Below, piece by piece: positions 1-6,384 of a DNA stretch of 6,966 bases (within the stretch, counting starts at the first letter, position 1; every line of letters begins with the position of its first letter). Both the position numbers and the translations under genes were made by a program. This stretch comes from Acidobacteriota bacterium (lineage in GTDB: Bacteria > Acidobacteriota > Terriglobia > Terriglobales > Acidobacteriaceae), in the NCBI GenBank assembly GCA_003224785.1, contig QHZV01000246.1, positions 1 to 6,966 on the forward strand. The letters run 5' to 3'. The notes under the pieces were generated by a model. That model worked only from the letters and a program-made list of their open reading frames with translations, did not search any database and was not told where the DNA came from.

Positions 1-1
1 C

Positions 2-1813
2 GTGTATGCAACGGGAGACGCGGCGTTTGACGTAACCCGGTTCGACAAGCGCACCGAGCAAGTCAAAGAAATTTCGCCATGGGCGCTCGATACCTCAGGT
101 CAGGGCGCGGAATCACAGGAGCATCGCTTCCAGTGGACGGAGCCGATCCTGGTTTCAAAATATGACTCAAACGTGCTCTACACCGCAGCGGAAGTGGTTT
201 TCAAGAGCACCGACCGGGGTAACAGCTGGACAGTTATTAGTCGCGACCTGTCGCGCAACGACAAGAGCAAGCAAAAATCTTCAGGAGGACCGGTCACGCT
301 CGATATCACCAGCGTGGAATATTACGACACAGTGTTTACCGTTGCCGAATCTCCGATCGAAAAAAATGTTTTGTGGGAGGGAACTGACGATGGCCTGATC
401 CACGTCACTCAGGATGGAGGAAAGAACTGGGCGAATGTGACGCCTTCAAACAAATTGCTGCCTGAATGGAGCTTAATCAGTTTGATTGAAGCTTCGCCGT
501 ATGATGCGGGCACGGCATACGCTGCAGTGGAACGGCACAAGAATGACGATCTGCGTCCATATATCTATCGCACGAGCGATTACGGAAAGACCTGGACGAA
601 GATCACTGCGGGAATACCTGATGGAGCCTACGTTCACGCGGTGCGGCAGGATCCGAAGAACAAGAACGTGCTGTATGCGGGAACAGAGCTGGGTGTGTAC
701 GTCTCATTCGATGACGGAGCGCACTGGCAGTCGCTTCAACTGGATTTGCCGATGACTCCTGTCACAGACCTCACAGTCAAAGATGACGACTTGGCAGTGT
801 CAACCAACGGCCGGTCGTTCTGGATACTTGATGACGTTAGTCCGCTCCGTGAACTCTCGGCGCAACTCGCCAGCCAAGACGTGATTCTGTACACACCAGG
901 ACCGACGTATCGCTTCAACTTCCCCGAGCAGGTAAATAAACGGCGTCCTGTCGGAGAGAATCCGCCTAACGGGATGATGGTTAGTTACTACCTGAAAAGC
1001 GAAACCAAAGACGAAATTACGCTCGACATTCTCGACAGCTCAGGCAAACCTGTGCGGCACTATTCGAGCAAACCCAAGAATAAATCAGAACAGCCGCCGG
1101 AATGGCCAGACCTAGAGAAGCCGCCGGAGTTGCTGTCAACGCATGCGGGCATGAACCGTTTTCCATGGAACCTGCGGTATGAGAGTCCAACAGAATTCCC
1201 GGGCGCGTTTTATGCGGGCAATGGAGCTGAAGGGCCGATCGGGGCGCCGGGAAAATACACTCTTAAACTCACCGTCGAAGGCAAGGAGCAAAAGACGACA
1301 GCTGAAGTGAAGCTCGATCCGCGCGTCCAGATATCTGAGGCTGACCTGCAAAAGCAACTCGATCTCGAGATAAAAGTTCGCGACGACATCGAGGCGCTGC
1401 ATACGGCGGTGAACCAGATCCGCGGAGTGCGGTCCCAGCTTGATCTGGTGAAACAACGTCTTGAGAAAGAGGGCGACAAGGGAAAGCCTGTGGTTGATTC
1501 CGTTGACGCACTCCTGAAAAAGCTGGAGCCGGTTGAACAGAAGCTGATGCAGGTCAACATGAAAAGCTCCGAAGGGAATCTGGGATTTCCCAACATGCTG
1601 AACGAGCAGTACGACTCATTCCGGCAAACGATTGAAGCCGCGGATGGATCTCCGACACAGCAGGATTATTTAGTGTTTGATAATCTGCACGGTCGCTTGC
1701 AGTCGCAACTCACGGGCTGGAAGCAGATTGCATCCGCAGGGGTGCCCTCAGTAAACGAACTCGTGCGCAAAGAGAACGTCCCATTAGTCGAGGTTCCGGC
1801 AGGAAAAGACTAA
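2..1813 (+). CDS. Asp-box (BNR/VPS10-sortilin-like) beta-propeller protein, C-terminal part
   Basis: The visible 603 residues are the C-terminal part of a large, probably exported, protein usually annotated as a 'glycosyl hydrolase' or WD40/YVTN/BNR-like repeat protein. The reading frame is open to the left edge, so the GTG at base 2 is not a real start. Four Asp boxes (S/T-x-D-x-G-x-x-W) are visible: STDRGNSW (69-76), TQDGGKNW (136-143), TSDYGKTW (191-198) and SFDDGAHW (235-242). They mark blades of a sialidase/sortilin-type propeller. The conserved block NGRSFWILDD closes the propeller near residue 270. A beta-rich Ig/FlgD-like module follows (about 325-440, with GAPGKYTLKLTVEG), then a charged helical stretch (about 443-545) that is probably coiled coil. 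Family members are about 1000 residues or more, so some 40% is missing upstream. No enzymatic residues can be assigned; glycosidase activity is a family label and not shown here. The gene ends at TAA 1811-1813, convergent with the cold-shock gene. Confidence 0.9.
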   Translation: MYATGDAAFDVTRFDKRTEQVKEISPWALDTSGQGAESQEHRFQWTEPILVSKYDSNVLYTAAEVVFKSTDRGNSWTVISRDLSRNDKSKQKSSGGPVTLDITSVEYYDTVFTVAESPIEKNVLWEGTDDGLIHVTQDGGKNWANVTPSNKLLPEWSLISLIEASPYDAGTAYAAVERHKNDDLRPYIYRTSDYGKTWTKITAGIPDGAYVHAVRQDPKNKNVLYAGTELGVYVSFDDGAHWQSLQLDLPMTPVTDLTVKDDDLAVSTNGRSFWILDDVSPLRELSAQLASQDVILYTPGPTYRFNFPEQVNKRRPVGENPPNGMMVSYYLKSETKDEITLDILDSSGKPVRHYSSKPKNKSEQPPEWPDLEKPPELLSTHAGMNRFPWNLRYESPTEFPGAFYAGNGAEGPIGAPGKYTLKLTVEGKEQKTTAEVKLDPRVQISEADLQKQLDLEIKVRDDIEALHTAVNQIRGVRSQLDLVKQRLEKEGDKGKPVVDSVDALLKKLEPVEQKLMQVNMKSSEGNLGFPNMLNEQYDSFRQTIEAADGSPTQQDYLVFDNLHGRLQSQLTGWKQIASAGVPSVNELVRKENVPLVEVPAGKD

Positions 1814-1835
1814 CGGGAGATTAGAAACAATAAAA

Positions 1836-1857
1836 CCCTTCCAGCATGCTGGAAGGG
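1836..1857 (-). terminator. Rho-independent terminator of the cold-shock gene
   Basis: A perfect 22-bp palindrome (half-site CCCTTCCAGCA) forms a 9-bp stem with a CATG loop. Read on the minus strand, the stem is followed directly by TTTTATTGTTT (bases 1835-1825), the classic U-tract. On the plus strand the stem is followed by TCTGTAAG, with no U-tract. It therefore serves the minus-strand gene ending at 1910, 52 nt upstream of the stem. It may also slow transcription coming from the propeller gene on the other side, but the plus-strand side is weaker. Confidence 0.85.
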
Positions 1858-1909
1858 TCTGTAAGTGGACGCGAGGCTTACCCCAACTCTTGCGTCGTGG
1901 GGGTGGAAT

Positions 1910-2113
1910 TTAGCCGCGGCTGACGTTCGCTGCCTGAAAGCCTTTCGGCCCCTTCAGCAGGTCGAACTCAACCGTTTCGCCCTCGTTAAGGCTGCGATAA
2001 CCATTTTCCTGAATAGCGGAGAAGTGAACAAAAACATCTTCGCCCGTGGACCGTTGAATAAACCCATAGCCCTTGGCCCCGTTGAACCACTTTACTGTAC
2101 CCTTCTCTCTCAC
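1910..2113 (-). CDS. csp: Cold-shock domain protein (CspA family)
   Basis: A 67-residue single-domain cold-shock protein, the usual length for the family. These are five-stranded OB-fold proteins that bind single-stranded RNA and DNA in the cytoplasm and act as RNA chaperones or antiterminators. The N-terminal block [15 protein letters not shown] carries RNP1 (KGYGFI, residues 14-19), and RNP2 is VFVHF (27-31). The surface aromatics W9, F18, F28, H30 and F31 are all present, so nucleic-acid binding should be intact. The start is GTG at 2113, chosen because AAAGGAG (2126-2120) lies 6 nt upstream and the protein then begins [10 protein letters not shown], as relatives do. An in-frame TTG at 2164 would add 17 unconserved residues and has no good RBS. 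The stop is TAA (1912-1910), followed by a strong terminator, so this is a monocistronic gene. Which paralogue (cspA, cspC, cspE type) cannot be told from sequence, and cold induction is not shown. Confidence 0.97.
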   Translation of the reverse strand: MREKGTVKWFNGAKGYGFIQRSTGEDVFVHFSAIQENGYRSLNEGETVEFDLLKGPKGFQAANVSRG

Positions 2114-2119
2114 AAAGTA

Positions 2120-2126
2120 CTCCTTT
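2120..2126 (-). promoter_or_regulatory. Ribosome binding site of csp
   Basis: AAAGGAG on the minus strand with a 6-nt spacer to GTG 2113-2111. It is the only near-consensus Shine-Dalgarno in the region and decides the GTG start over the longer TTG-initiated frame. Confidence 0.85.
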
Positions 2127-2525
2127 CGCCTCTGTTCATAGATTCCTGCCCCAGTTCTCCGCAAGGCTTGTGCCTCAACATCCCCCCTCGGGTAACGTCA
2201 GCAGGTTTAAATCAGGTAATGTCCAGTGGCCGCGTGCTCCAAAAGCAAAGCCCCTCACTCTGCCGGAAGTTCTCCGCACAGGCAAGGAGCCATTTTGTTG
2301 CGCGAGTTTTCGACGACGTGGCACAAAAACATCAGCCCGAATTCTGGTGCATCGCCCCGAACACGAGGCAATGGCACAAGATATTATTAAGGAACTTACC
2401 TTTCTGGCAAGAGAAAATTGCAGAGTTAAATCGTTTTTTGCGCGGTGTAGTCGTTCTGGCCGGTTCCTGAATCACCTCTCAGTCTTATACGATGCGACTT
2501 AAGTCTTTGATAATATTGACGAATT
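2127..2525. other. Intergenic region between csp and the yihY-like pseudogene
   Basis: About 400 bases between divergent genes. Open frames exist on both strands, but none encodes a recognisable protein, none has a convincing RBS, and their composition looks like random translation, rich in Arg, Ser and Cys. The region holds the possible csp promoter and leader on the minus strand. Near the right end, GATAAT (2509-2514) on the plus strand could be a weak -10 for the yihY-like gene, but no matching -35 is seen. I find no tRNA-like or clear terminator structure. Confidence 0.5.
2381..2410 (-). promoter_or_regulatory. Possible sigma-70-type promoter for csp
   Basis: On the minus strand TTGCCA (2410-2405) and TAATAT (2386-2381) are separated by 18 nt. 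This is a 5/6 match to TTGACA and a good -10 match. Transcription would start near 2374 and give a leader of about 260 nt before the GTG. Long structured leaders are known for cold-shock genes such as E. coli cspA. The assignment is by eye only; the AT-rich patch around 2381-2440 could produce such a match by chance. Confidence 0.3.
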
Positions 2526-3363
2526 GTGCTTCTACCGAGTCCCGGATCGAGAAATATTGCTGTACCTGTCGCCTATCCTCATTCCTTTCGGAACCGCGTC
2601 CGGTATTACTATCGCCTCTCCGCGTCAACCGTAAAATATTTGCTGCACACTGAAGTGCACACGTTCGCTTTCTCGGTTGCGGCAAATGCGATCCTTTCTT
2701 TCTTCCCGTTCGTGCTGCTGCTCATGAGCTTGGCAGTACGAGTGTTCCACTCCAGGACTATGAGTGATGTGATCAAGGAACTGCTACGTGACTACTTGCC
2801 GGCGGGGCAGGACTTTGTGATTCGTAATCTCGAAGCTCTGGCCACGGCAAAAAACAAAGCGCAGGCATTCTCTCTAGCTGAATCGGGTGTGGCGTTTTCC
2901 GAAAAATCGCTCCTATCTTGGGAACCAGCTTATGTCGTTGGGTCTGGCTTTTGCCTGCGGAATCCTGGCCCTGCTTTCGATTGCACTCAGCGCAGGAAAT
3001 GTGAGATTGCTTCGCTTCCTGGCCTTTGGGTACGACATCTTTTTGGTTCGAATTCTTGGATTCCTCACCGCGAAAGTATTTGCCACAGTCACCAGCATGG
3101 CAATTTTCTTTCTTATTTATTGGCTTCTTCCGAACGGCAAAGTTCCTGCGAAGGCCGTACTGCCCGCGGCGATCATCATGGGATTCCTCTCCGAAATTCT
3201 GAAATATTCCTACATCCTTCTGCTCCCAAGACTCAATTTTCAGGAGGTCTATGGGCCATTCGCGATCTCGGTCAGCATGATGTTCTGGGCGTTTTTATCA
3301 GGATTGCTGCTGCTCACCGGGGCGCATCTTTCGGCGCAAAAGATTTTTCTCAGGCAGGAATAG
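2526..3363 (+). pseudogene. YihY/virulence factor BrkB family membrane protein, frameshifted by an internal deletion
   Basis: Two frames together make one YihY/BrkB (Virul_fac_BrkB) protein, an inner-membrane family of unknown role once mislabelled RNase BN. The first frame (2526 to about 2876) gives the N-terminal cytoplasmic part and the first membrane segment around FSVAANAILSFFPFVLLL, then the soluble loop with LLRDYLPAGQDF, ending at AFSL. The second frame (from about 2878) resumes with LNRVWRFPKNRSYLGNQL and carries four more hydrophobic segments (SLGLAFACGILALLSIAL; a segment ending FFLIYWLLPN; AVLPAAIIMGFLSEI; ISVSMMFWAFLSGLLLLTGA). It ends in the family signature YGPF...LLTGAHLSA at TAG 3361-3363. 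Relatives have a further membrane segment of about 15-20 residues between AFSL and LNRVW. It is missing here, and the join changes frame (missing length = 2 modulo 3, for example about 50 nt). The GTG at 2526 is the first start after an in-frame stop at 2517 and has no visible RBS, so the start is uncertain. The first frame runs on open to 3755 as meaningless sequence. Confidence 0.85.
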
Positions 3364-3399
3364 CCGCTGTTTCGATCATCATTAATTTGAAAAATGTGG

Positions 3400-3421
3400 G
3401 GACAGCCGCCCTCGGCTGTCC
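3400..3421. repeat. GC-rich inverted repeat (hairpin), possible dispersed palindromic element
   Basis: GGACAGCCG (3400-3408) pairs perfectly with CGGCTGTCC (3413-3421) around a CCCT loop. It lies 37 nt after the stop of the yihY-like gene. No U-tract follows on the plus strand. On the minus strand the stem is followed by CCACATTTTTCAAATT, which has a short T-run after a 5-nt gap. It could be a transcription barrier or a REP-like dispersed element. From memory, similar 'GGGGACAGCCGCCCTCGGCTGTCC' sequences recur between genes in acidobacterial and related genomes; I could not check this. Confidence 0.6.
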
Positions 3422-3450
3422 GGTCGTGCGCAGCTCGATGACAGTATCCA

Positions 3451-3489
3451 GTGTTCATCCATCACACCCGCTGTGTTCTTCCATCACAC
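3451..3489 (+). repeat. Two 17-bp direct repeats with a 22-bp period, possible regulator site
   Basis: GTGTTCATCCATCACAC (3451-3467) and GTGTTCTTCCATCACAC (3473-3489) differ at one base and are 5 nt apart. Each unit also begins GTGT and ends ACAC, so each has short dyad ends. The 22-bp period is two helical turns, putting both copies on one face of the DNA. They lie 61-99 bases upstream of the GTG of the secreted protein at 3550, just before a possible -10 box at 3511. A tandem operator is a reasonable inference; chance duplication is the alternative. Confidence 0.45.
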
Positions 3490-3502
3490 AACGTTTCCGA
3501 CT

Positions 3503-3529
3503 CGGGAGACTAATATCTTGCTGCTCCCG
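3503..3529 (+). promoter_or_regulatory. Possible promoter of the NTR-like/matrixin-like unit
   Basis: TAATAT (3511-3516) is a plausible -10 box. It has no good TTGACA at 16-18 nt upstream, which fits a promoter that needs an activator. It is flanked by CGGGAG (3503-3508) and CTCCCG (3524-3529), a 6-bp inverted repeat with a 15-nt gap that could form a weak hairpin or an operator. Transcription would begin near 3523, leaving a leader of about 27 nt before the GTG at 3550. Confidence 0.25.
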
Positions 3530-3549
3530 TCAGAGCGCTGGGCTAAAGC

Positions 3550-4083
3550 GTGAGGCCCAATCTGCTCTTCATTGCATTTTTTGTTTTTCTCACAATAATT
3601 GTTCCTGCCATTGCCGAAACGAGCCCTCGTTCCCCGGCAGACCTAAGCAGCGCCGTCTTCTCAAAAAACATAAATTCAAAACAAACTTTGCGCCGAATGA
3701 TTCGGGATTCAGGGAAGATTTTTGCGGGGACTGTAATCAAGGTCGAAAGGACTGATCCGGCGCCTACGTCCACTATCGTGACCCAAATCACATTTCGCGT
3801 CGAGGAGGCAATTCGCGGAGTGCGGCGAGGACAAATTGTTCGAATCCGTGAGTGGGCAGGCTTGTGGCAGGCAGGAGAGCAGTACCGGGTCGGAGAACAC
3901 GTGCTCCTGTTCTTATATCCACCGAGCAAGCTCGGACTGACTAGCCCGGTTGGAGGTCCAACTGGACGATTACAAATGGATGATGCTCATCAAATTCGGC
4001 TGAAACCTGTCGCAAACCGTGGTGCGCAGACCATCAGATTGAAAGACTTCGCAGCGGCGCTAAGGCGTGCCGCGAAGGAATAG
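3550..4083 (+). CDS. Small secreted protein with an OB/NTR (TIMP-like) appearance
   Basis: A 177-residue protein with a clear Sec signal peptide: MRPNLLF, a hydrophobic core to about residue 18, then PAIA before a likely cut near residue 22. The mature part has a beta-rich core at about 55-145: KIFAGTVIKVE (56-66), then VTQITFRVEEAIRG (77-90), GQIVRIREW (94-102), and VGEHVLLFLYPPS (114-126) followed by GLTSPVGGPTGRLQM. The order 'F-x-G-x-V-xx-V-E ... T-x-x-V-E-E-x-x-R/K-G ... G-x-x-x-L-x-F' resembles OB-fold NTR/TIMP-like domains. There is no cysteine at all, unlike true TIMPs, so this is a fold-level guess only. The start is GTG at 3550 with only a weak RBS, chosen because it begins directly at the signal peptide. 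The gene ends 2 nt before the matrixin-like ATG, and the RBS of that gene lies inside its last codons, so the two are almost certainly co-transcribed. Its exact function is unknown. Confidence 0.85.
   Translation: MRPNLLFIAFFVFLTIIVPAIAETSPRSPADLSSAVFSKNINSKQTLRRMIRDSGKIFAGTVIKVERTDPAPTSTIVTQITFRVEEAIRGVRRGQIVRIREWAGLWQAGEQYRVGEHVLLFLYPPSKLGLTSPVGGPTGRLQMDDAHQIRLKPVANRGAQTIRLKDFAAALRRAAKE
4075..4079 (+). promoter_or_regulatory. Coupling ribosome binding site of the matrixin-like gene
   Basis: AAGGA, 6 nt before ATG 4086, lies in the last codons of the upstream gene (stop TAG 4081-4083). This supports the ATG at 4086 as the true start and suggests translational coupling of the pair. Confidence 0.65.
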
Positions 4084-4085
4084 CA

Positions 4086-6331
4086 ATGCGGGGCGTCTGG
4101 CTAGTTGCGATACTGCTGATGCTCAACCCGCCCATGCATGCCGGCGGCCCAGCATTCGTTGCAGGCGCAACTTATTTTGATCCCACGGTAAAGGGAATGC
4201 CTTTGACGTGGCCGCAAAGCGTCATCAGCTACTTCACTGACCAGGGAGATCTCAGTCCAACTTTGCTCGGCCCAAACGCCGATGCTTTCGTTGCTTCAGC
4301 GTTCGGGATGTGGAACTCCGTGCCCACCGCGGCGATCCTAATGATGCAATCCGGGCATCTGGCCGAGGACGTAAACGGCGCCAACTTCTCCGTCCTGAGC
4401 GGCGTGATCGCTGGCCCGCCGGACATTACCCCGAGTGCAACTGGCAGCGCTGTCGGAGTCGTGTACGACGAAGATGGCTCTGTTACCGACGCTCTGCTGG
4501 GGACTGGCGCAAGTAATTCTCCTATTGCGCAACGAACTCCGCGTTGGGGGGCGTGGACAACTTCGATGTCAGCGCGCAGTTTCAACATGCGCTGATTATT
4601 CTGAATGGAAATTGCGCGCAAACGCCTTCGCAACTGCCCGATTTGCAGTATCACCTCGTCCGCGTGATCGGAAGAGTTCTAGGCCTGGATTGGTCGCAAG
4701 CCAATCTGAACGTGATCACGCGCAATCCTCCGCCGATCGCAGCGGACTATTTAGGATTTCCAGTGATGCACCAGACTGATCCGATCTCTTGCATTCCGGT
4801 CTCGATTTGCTACTCGAATCATGGCGCGGTAAGTCCAGCCCAGCCCAAACTGGACGACCAGGCTGCACTTTCGCGACTGTACCCGGTAACCGCGCAAAAT
4901 CTGGCAACGTTTCCTGGCAAACAAATTTTTGCTCAGGCTACGGCCCGTGTTTATGGAAGTGTCTTCTTCACAGATGCCGGCGGCCTGGCCGGCCAACCCA
5001 TGCAGGGCGCGAACGTAGTCGCACGATGGATTGACCCTGCAACTAAGTTGCCTTCGCGCAGCATCGTAGCAACTTCGATCTCCGGGTTTCTGTTTCGCGG
5101 CAACGATACACCGACGCGAGCGGTCAAAGTTTCGATCGCTTCGGGTCCGACGATCAAACTCTCGAAGGGTTCTTCGATCTCGCAGGATTGCAGATTCCCA
5201 ACGGAGCAACCAGCGCGCAGTATCAAATCACCTTTGAAGCAGTTGATTCGCTGTGGTCGCCAAATGCTGGGCCGTACGGATCAGCCGGACAGGTGCAACC
5301 ATCCGGCGCGGTGCAGCCGATCATAGTTACCGTGACGGTTGGCGCGAATTTACACCAGGACATCCTCGTGCAAGGCAGTGCCGTCCAGAAACCACAATGG
5401 TACGGCGCCACGACCTATGCATCCCCAGTGCAGGTGCCCGGCTCGGGAACGTGGGCAGGCACCTTGAACGGGTATGGCATCACCGATTTTTTTCAATTCC
5501 CTGCGCAGGCAAACCGGACATTGTCAGTGATCGTGCACGCATTAGACGAATCGGGAAACCCCTCCGAAGGAAAATCGTTGCCAGTTGCAGGTCTGTGGGA
5601 CATTGCCGATCCGGGGCTCACGCCCGCGCAGGCGAATACCCCGTCGGCATTCAATACTTCGTACTTCGGCGAAACCCGCCTGGACGCGCAGATATTCCAG
5701 AGCACAACGTTTCGGCTCGGTATTGCGGATTACCGCGGCGATGGACGTCCCGATTACAGCTATCAGGCACGGGTGCTATATGGCGACAGGGTGCTTCCAG
5801 CGCGTGCGAGCGTGGCAGGCGGCACACCGCGTTCCAGGCAACAACTCCTGCCAGGTGTTTAACGATACAGGCGGAGACCTGAACAGGCGCCGCCAGAGAA
5901 TTCACTAGCAGGTTTACGGACGCGGTCCCGTGAACGCCATTGCCGTGCCGGTTTCTTCGTTTCAACTGCAGGCGGTCGCCGGAACTCTGCAGATTGTTCC
6001 GCCGGCAACAGCTTTTCAGCCGGTAATCGTACGGGTGACAGATTCTTCTGTGCCTCCGAATCCGGTCCTCGGCGCCGGAGTCCTCTTTCTGAGCTATATC
6101 GGTCGCCTGGGCCAAAATCAGACAATCCTTTGGGCCGGAGAAGCTGGGATTTCGCAGCCGAGCACGCCGGTGATTATCGGCAAGTCGCAGGCTACGGTGC
6201 AATCTGACATCAATGGTCTCGCCAGTATTCCGCTCTCGAGCCAGGGTATTTCGGGGAATGTGGCGATTGGAGGGACTGCGACCGCCGGAACCAGCGTGGT
6301 GCAGTTTGCCGGAGAACAGCTCGGGCCATAA
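4086..6331 (+). pseudogene. Secreted matrixin-like protein (active site lost), broken by several frameshifts
   Basis: One protein can be followed through three frames. Block A (4086 to about 4523) has a signal peptide (MRGVWLVAILLML...MHA) and a matrixin-like N-terminal part: YFDPTVKGMPLTW, ISYFTDQGDLSP, FGMWNSVPTA and GVVYDEDGSVTDALLGTGAS. Block B (about 4526-5104) resumes as CATNSALGGVDNFD. It includes HALIILNGNCA, LVRVIGRVLGLDWSQ at the place of a matrixin zinc motif, the block VMHQTDPISC, DDQAALSRLYPVT and a carboxypeptidase-regulatory-like module with QGANVVARWIDP. Block C (about 5107-5826) runs YTDASGQSFDRFGSDD, EGFFDLAGLQIPNG, TLSVIVHALDESG and FRLGIADYRGDGRPDY to VSVAGG-like sequence, where a TIG domain normally starts. 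Block D (about 5828-6331) holds VPGNNSCQVF, an in-frame TAG at 5906, then VSSFQLQAVAG, VIVRVTDSSVPPNPVLGA and a normal end at TAA 6329. Relatives I recall carry TIG and Big-type domains between C and D, absent here. HExxHxxGxxH is replaced by RVIGRVLGLDW, so no peptidase activity is expected even before the breaks. Confidence 0.8.
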
Positions 6332-6384
6332 AAGCTCTCCGAACGCTCGCGATTAATGCCGACTTCCATTAACATGTCGGGCAT

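Noticed and set aside
1210..1596. Minus-strand open frames of 80-128 codons inside the propeller gene
   Set aside because: They are antisense shadows of a long conserved coding frame, with no start signals or known motifs.
1865..2470. A 201-codon plus-strand open frame across the csp locus
   Set aside because: It lies antisense to a complete, well-conserved cold-shock gene, has no RBS or recognisable domain, and its translation looks random.
2860..2892. Programmed ribosomal frameshifting in the yihY-like gene
   Set aside because: There is no slippery heptamer or downstream pseudoknot, and conserved residues are missing at the join, so a frameshift alone would not restore the protein.
2890..3755. 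Plus-strand frame continuing the first yihY frame to 3755
   Set aside because: After the frameshift the translation is low-quality and Ser/Arg/Cys-rich, and it overlaps the start of the secreted protein at 3550. The family sequence continues in the other frame.
5651..6202. A 183-codon minus-strand open frame over the matrixin-like pseudogene
   Set aside because: The translation is Arg/Cys/His-rich with no domain, and the opposite strand carries clear family sequence.
6351..6383. Short inverted repeat CCGAC ... GTCGG before the Gfo/Idh gene
   Set aside because: The stem is only 5 bp with a 12-nt loop and no U-tract, too weak to call a terminator or operator.
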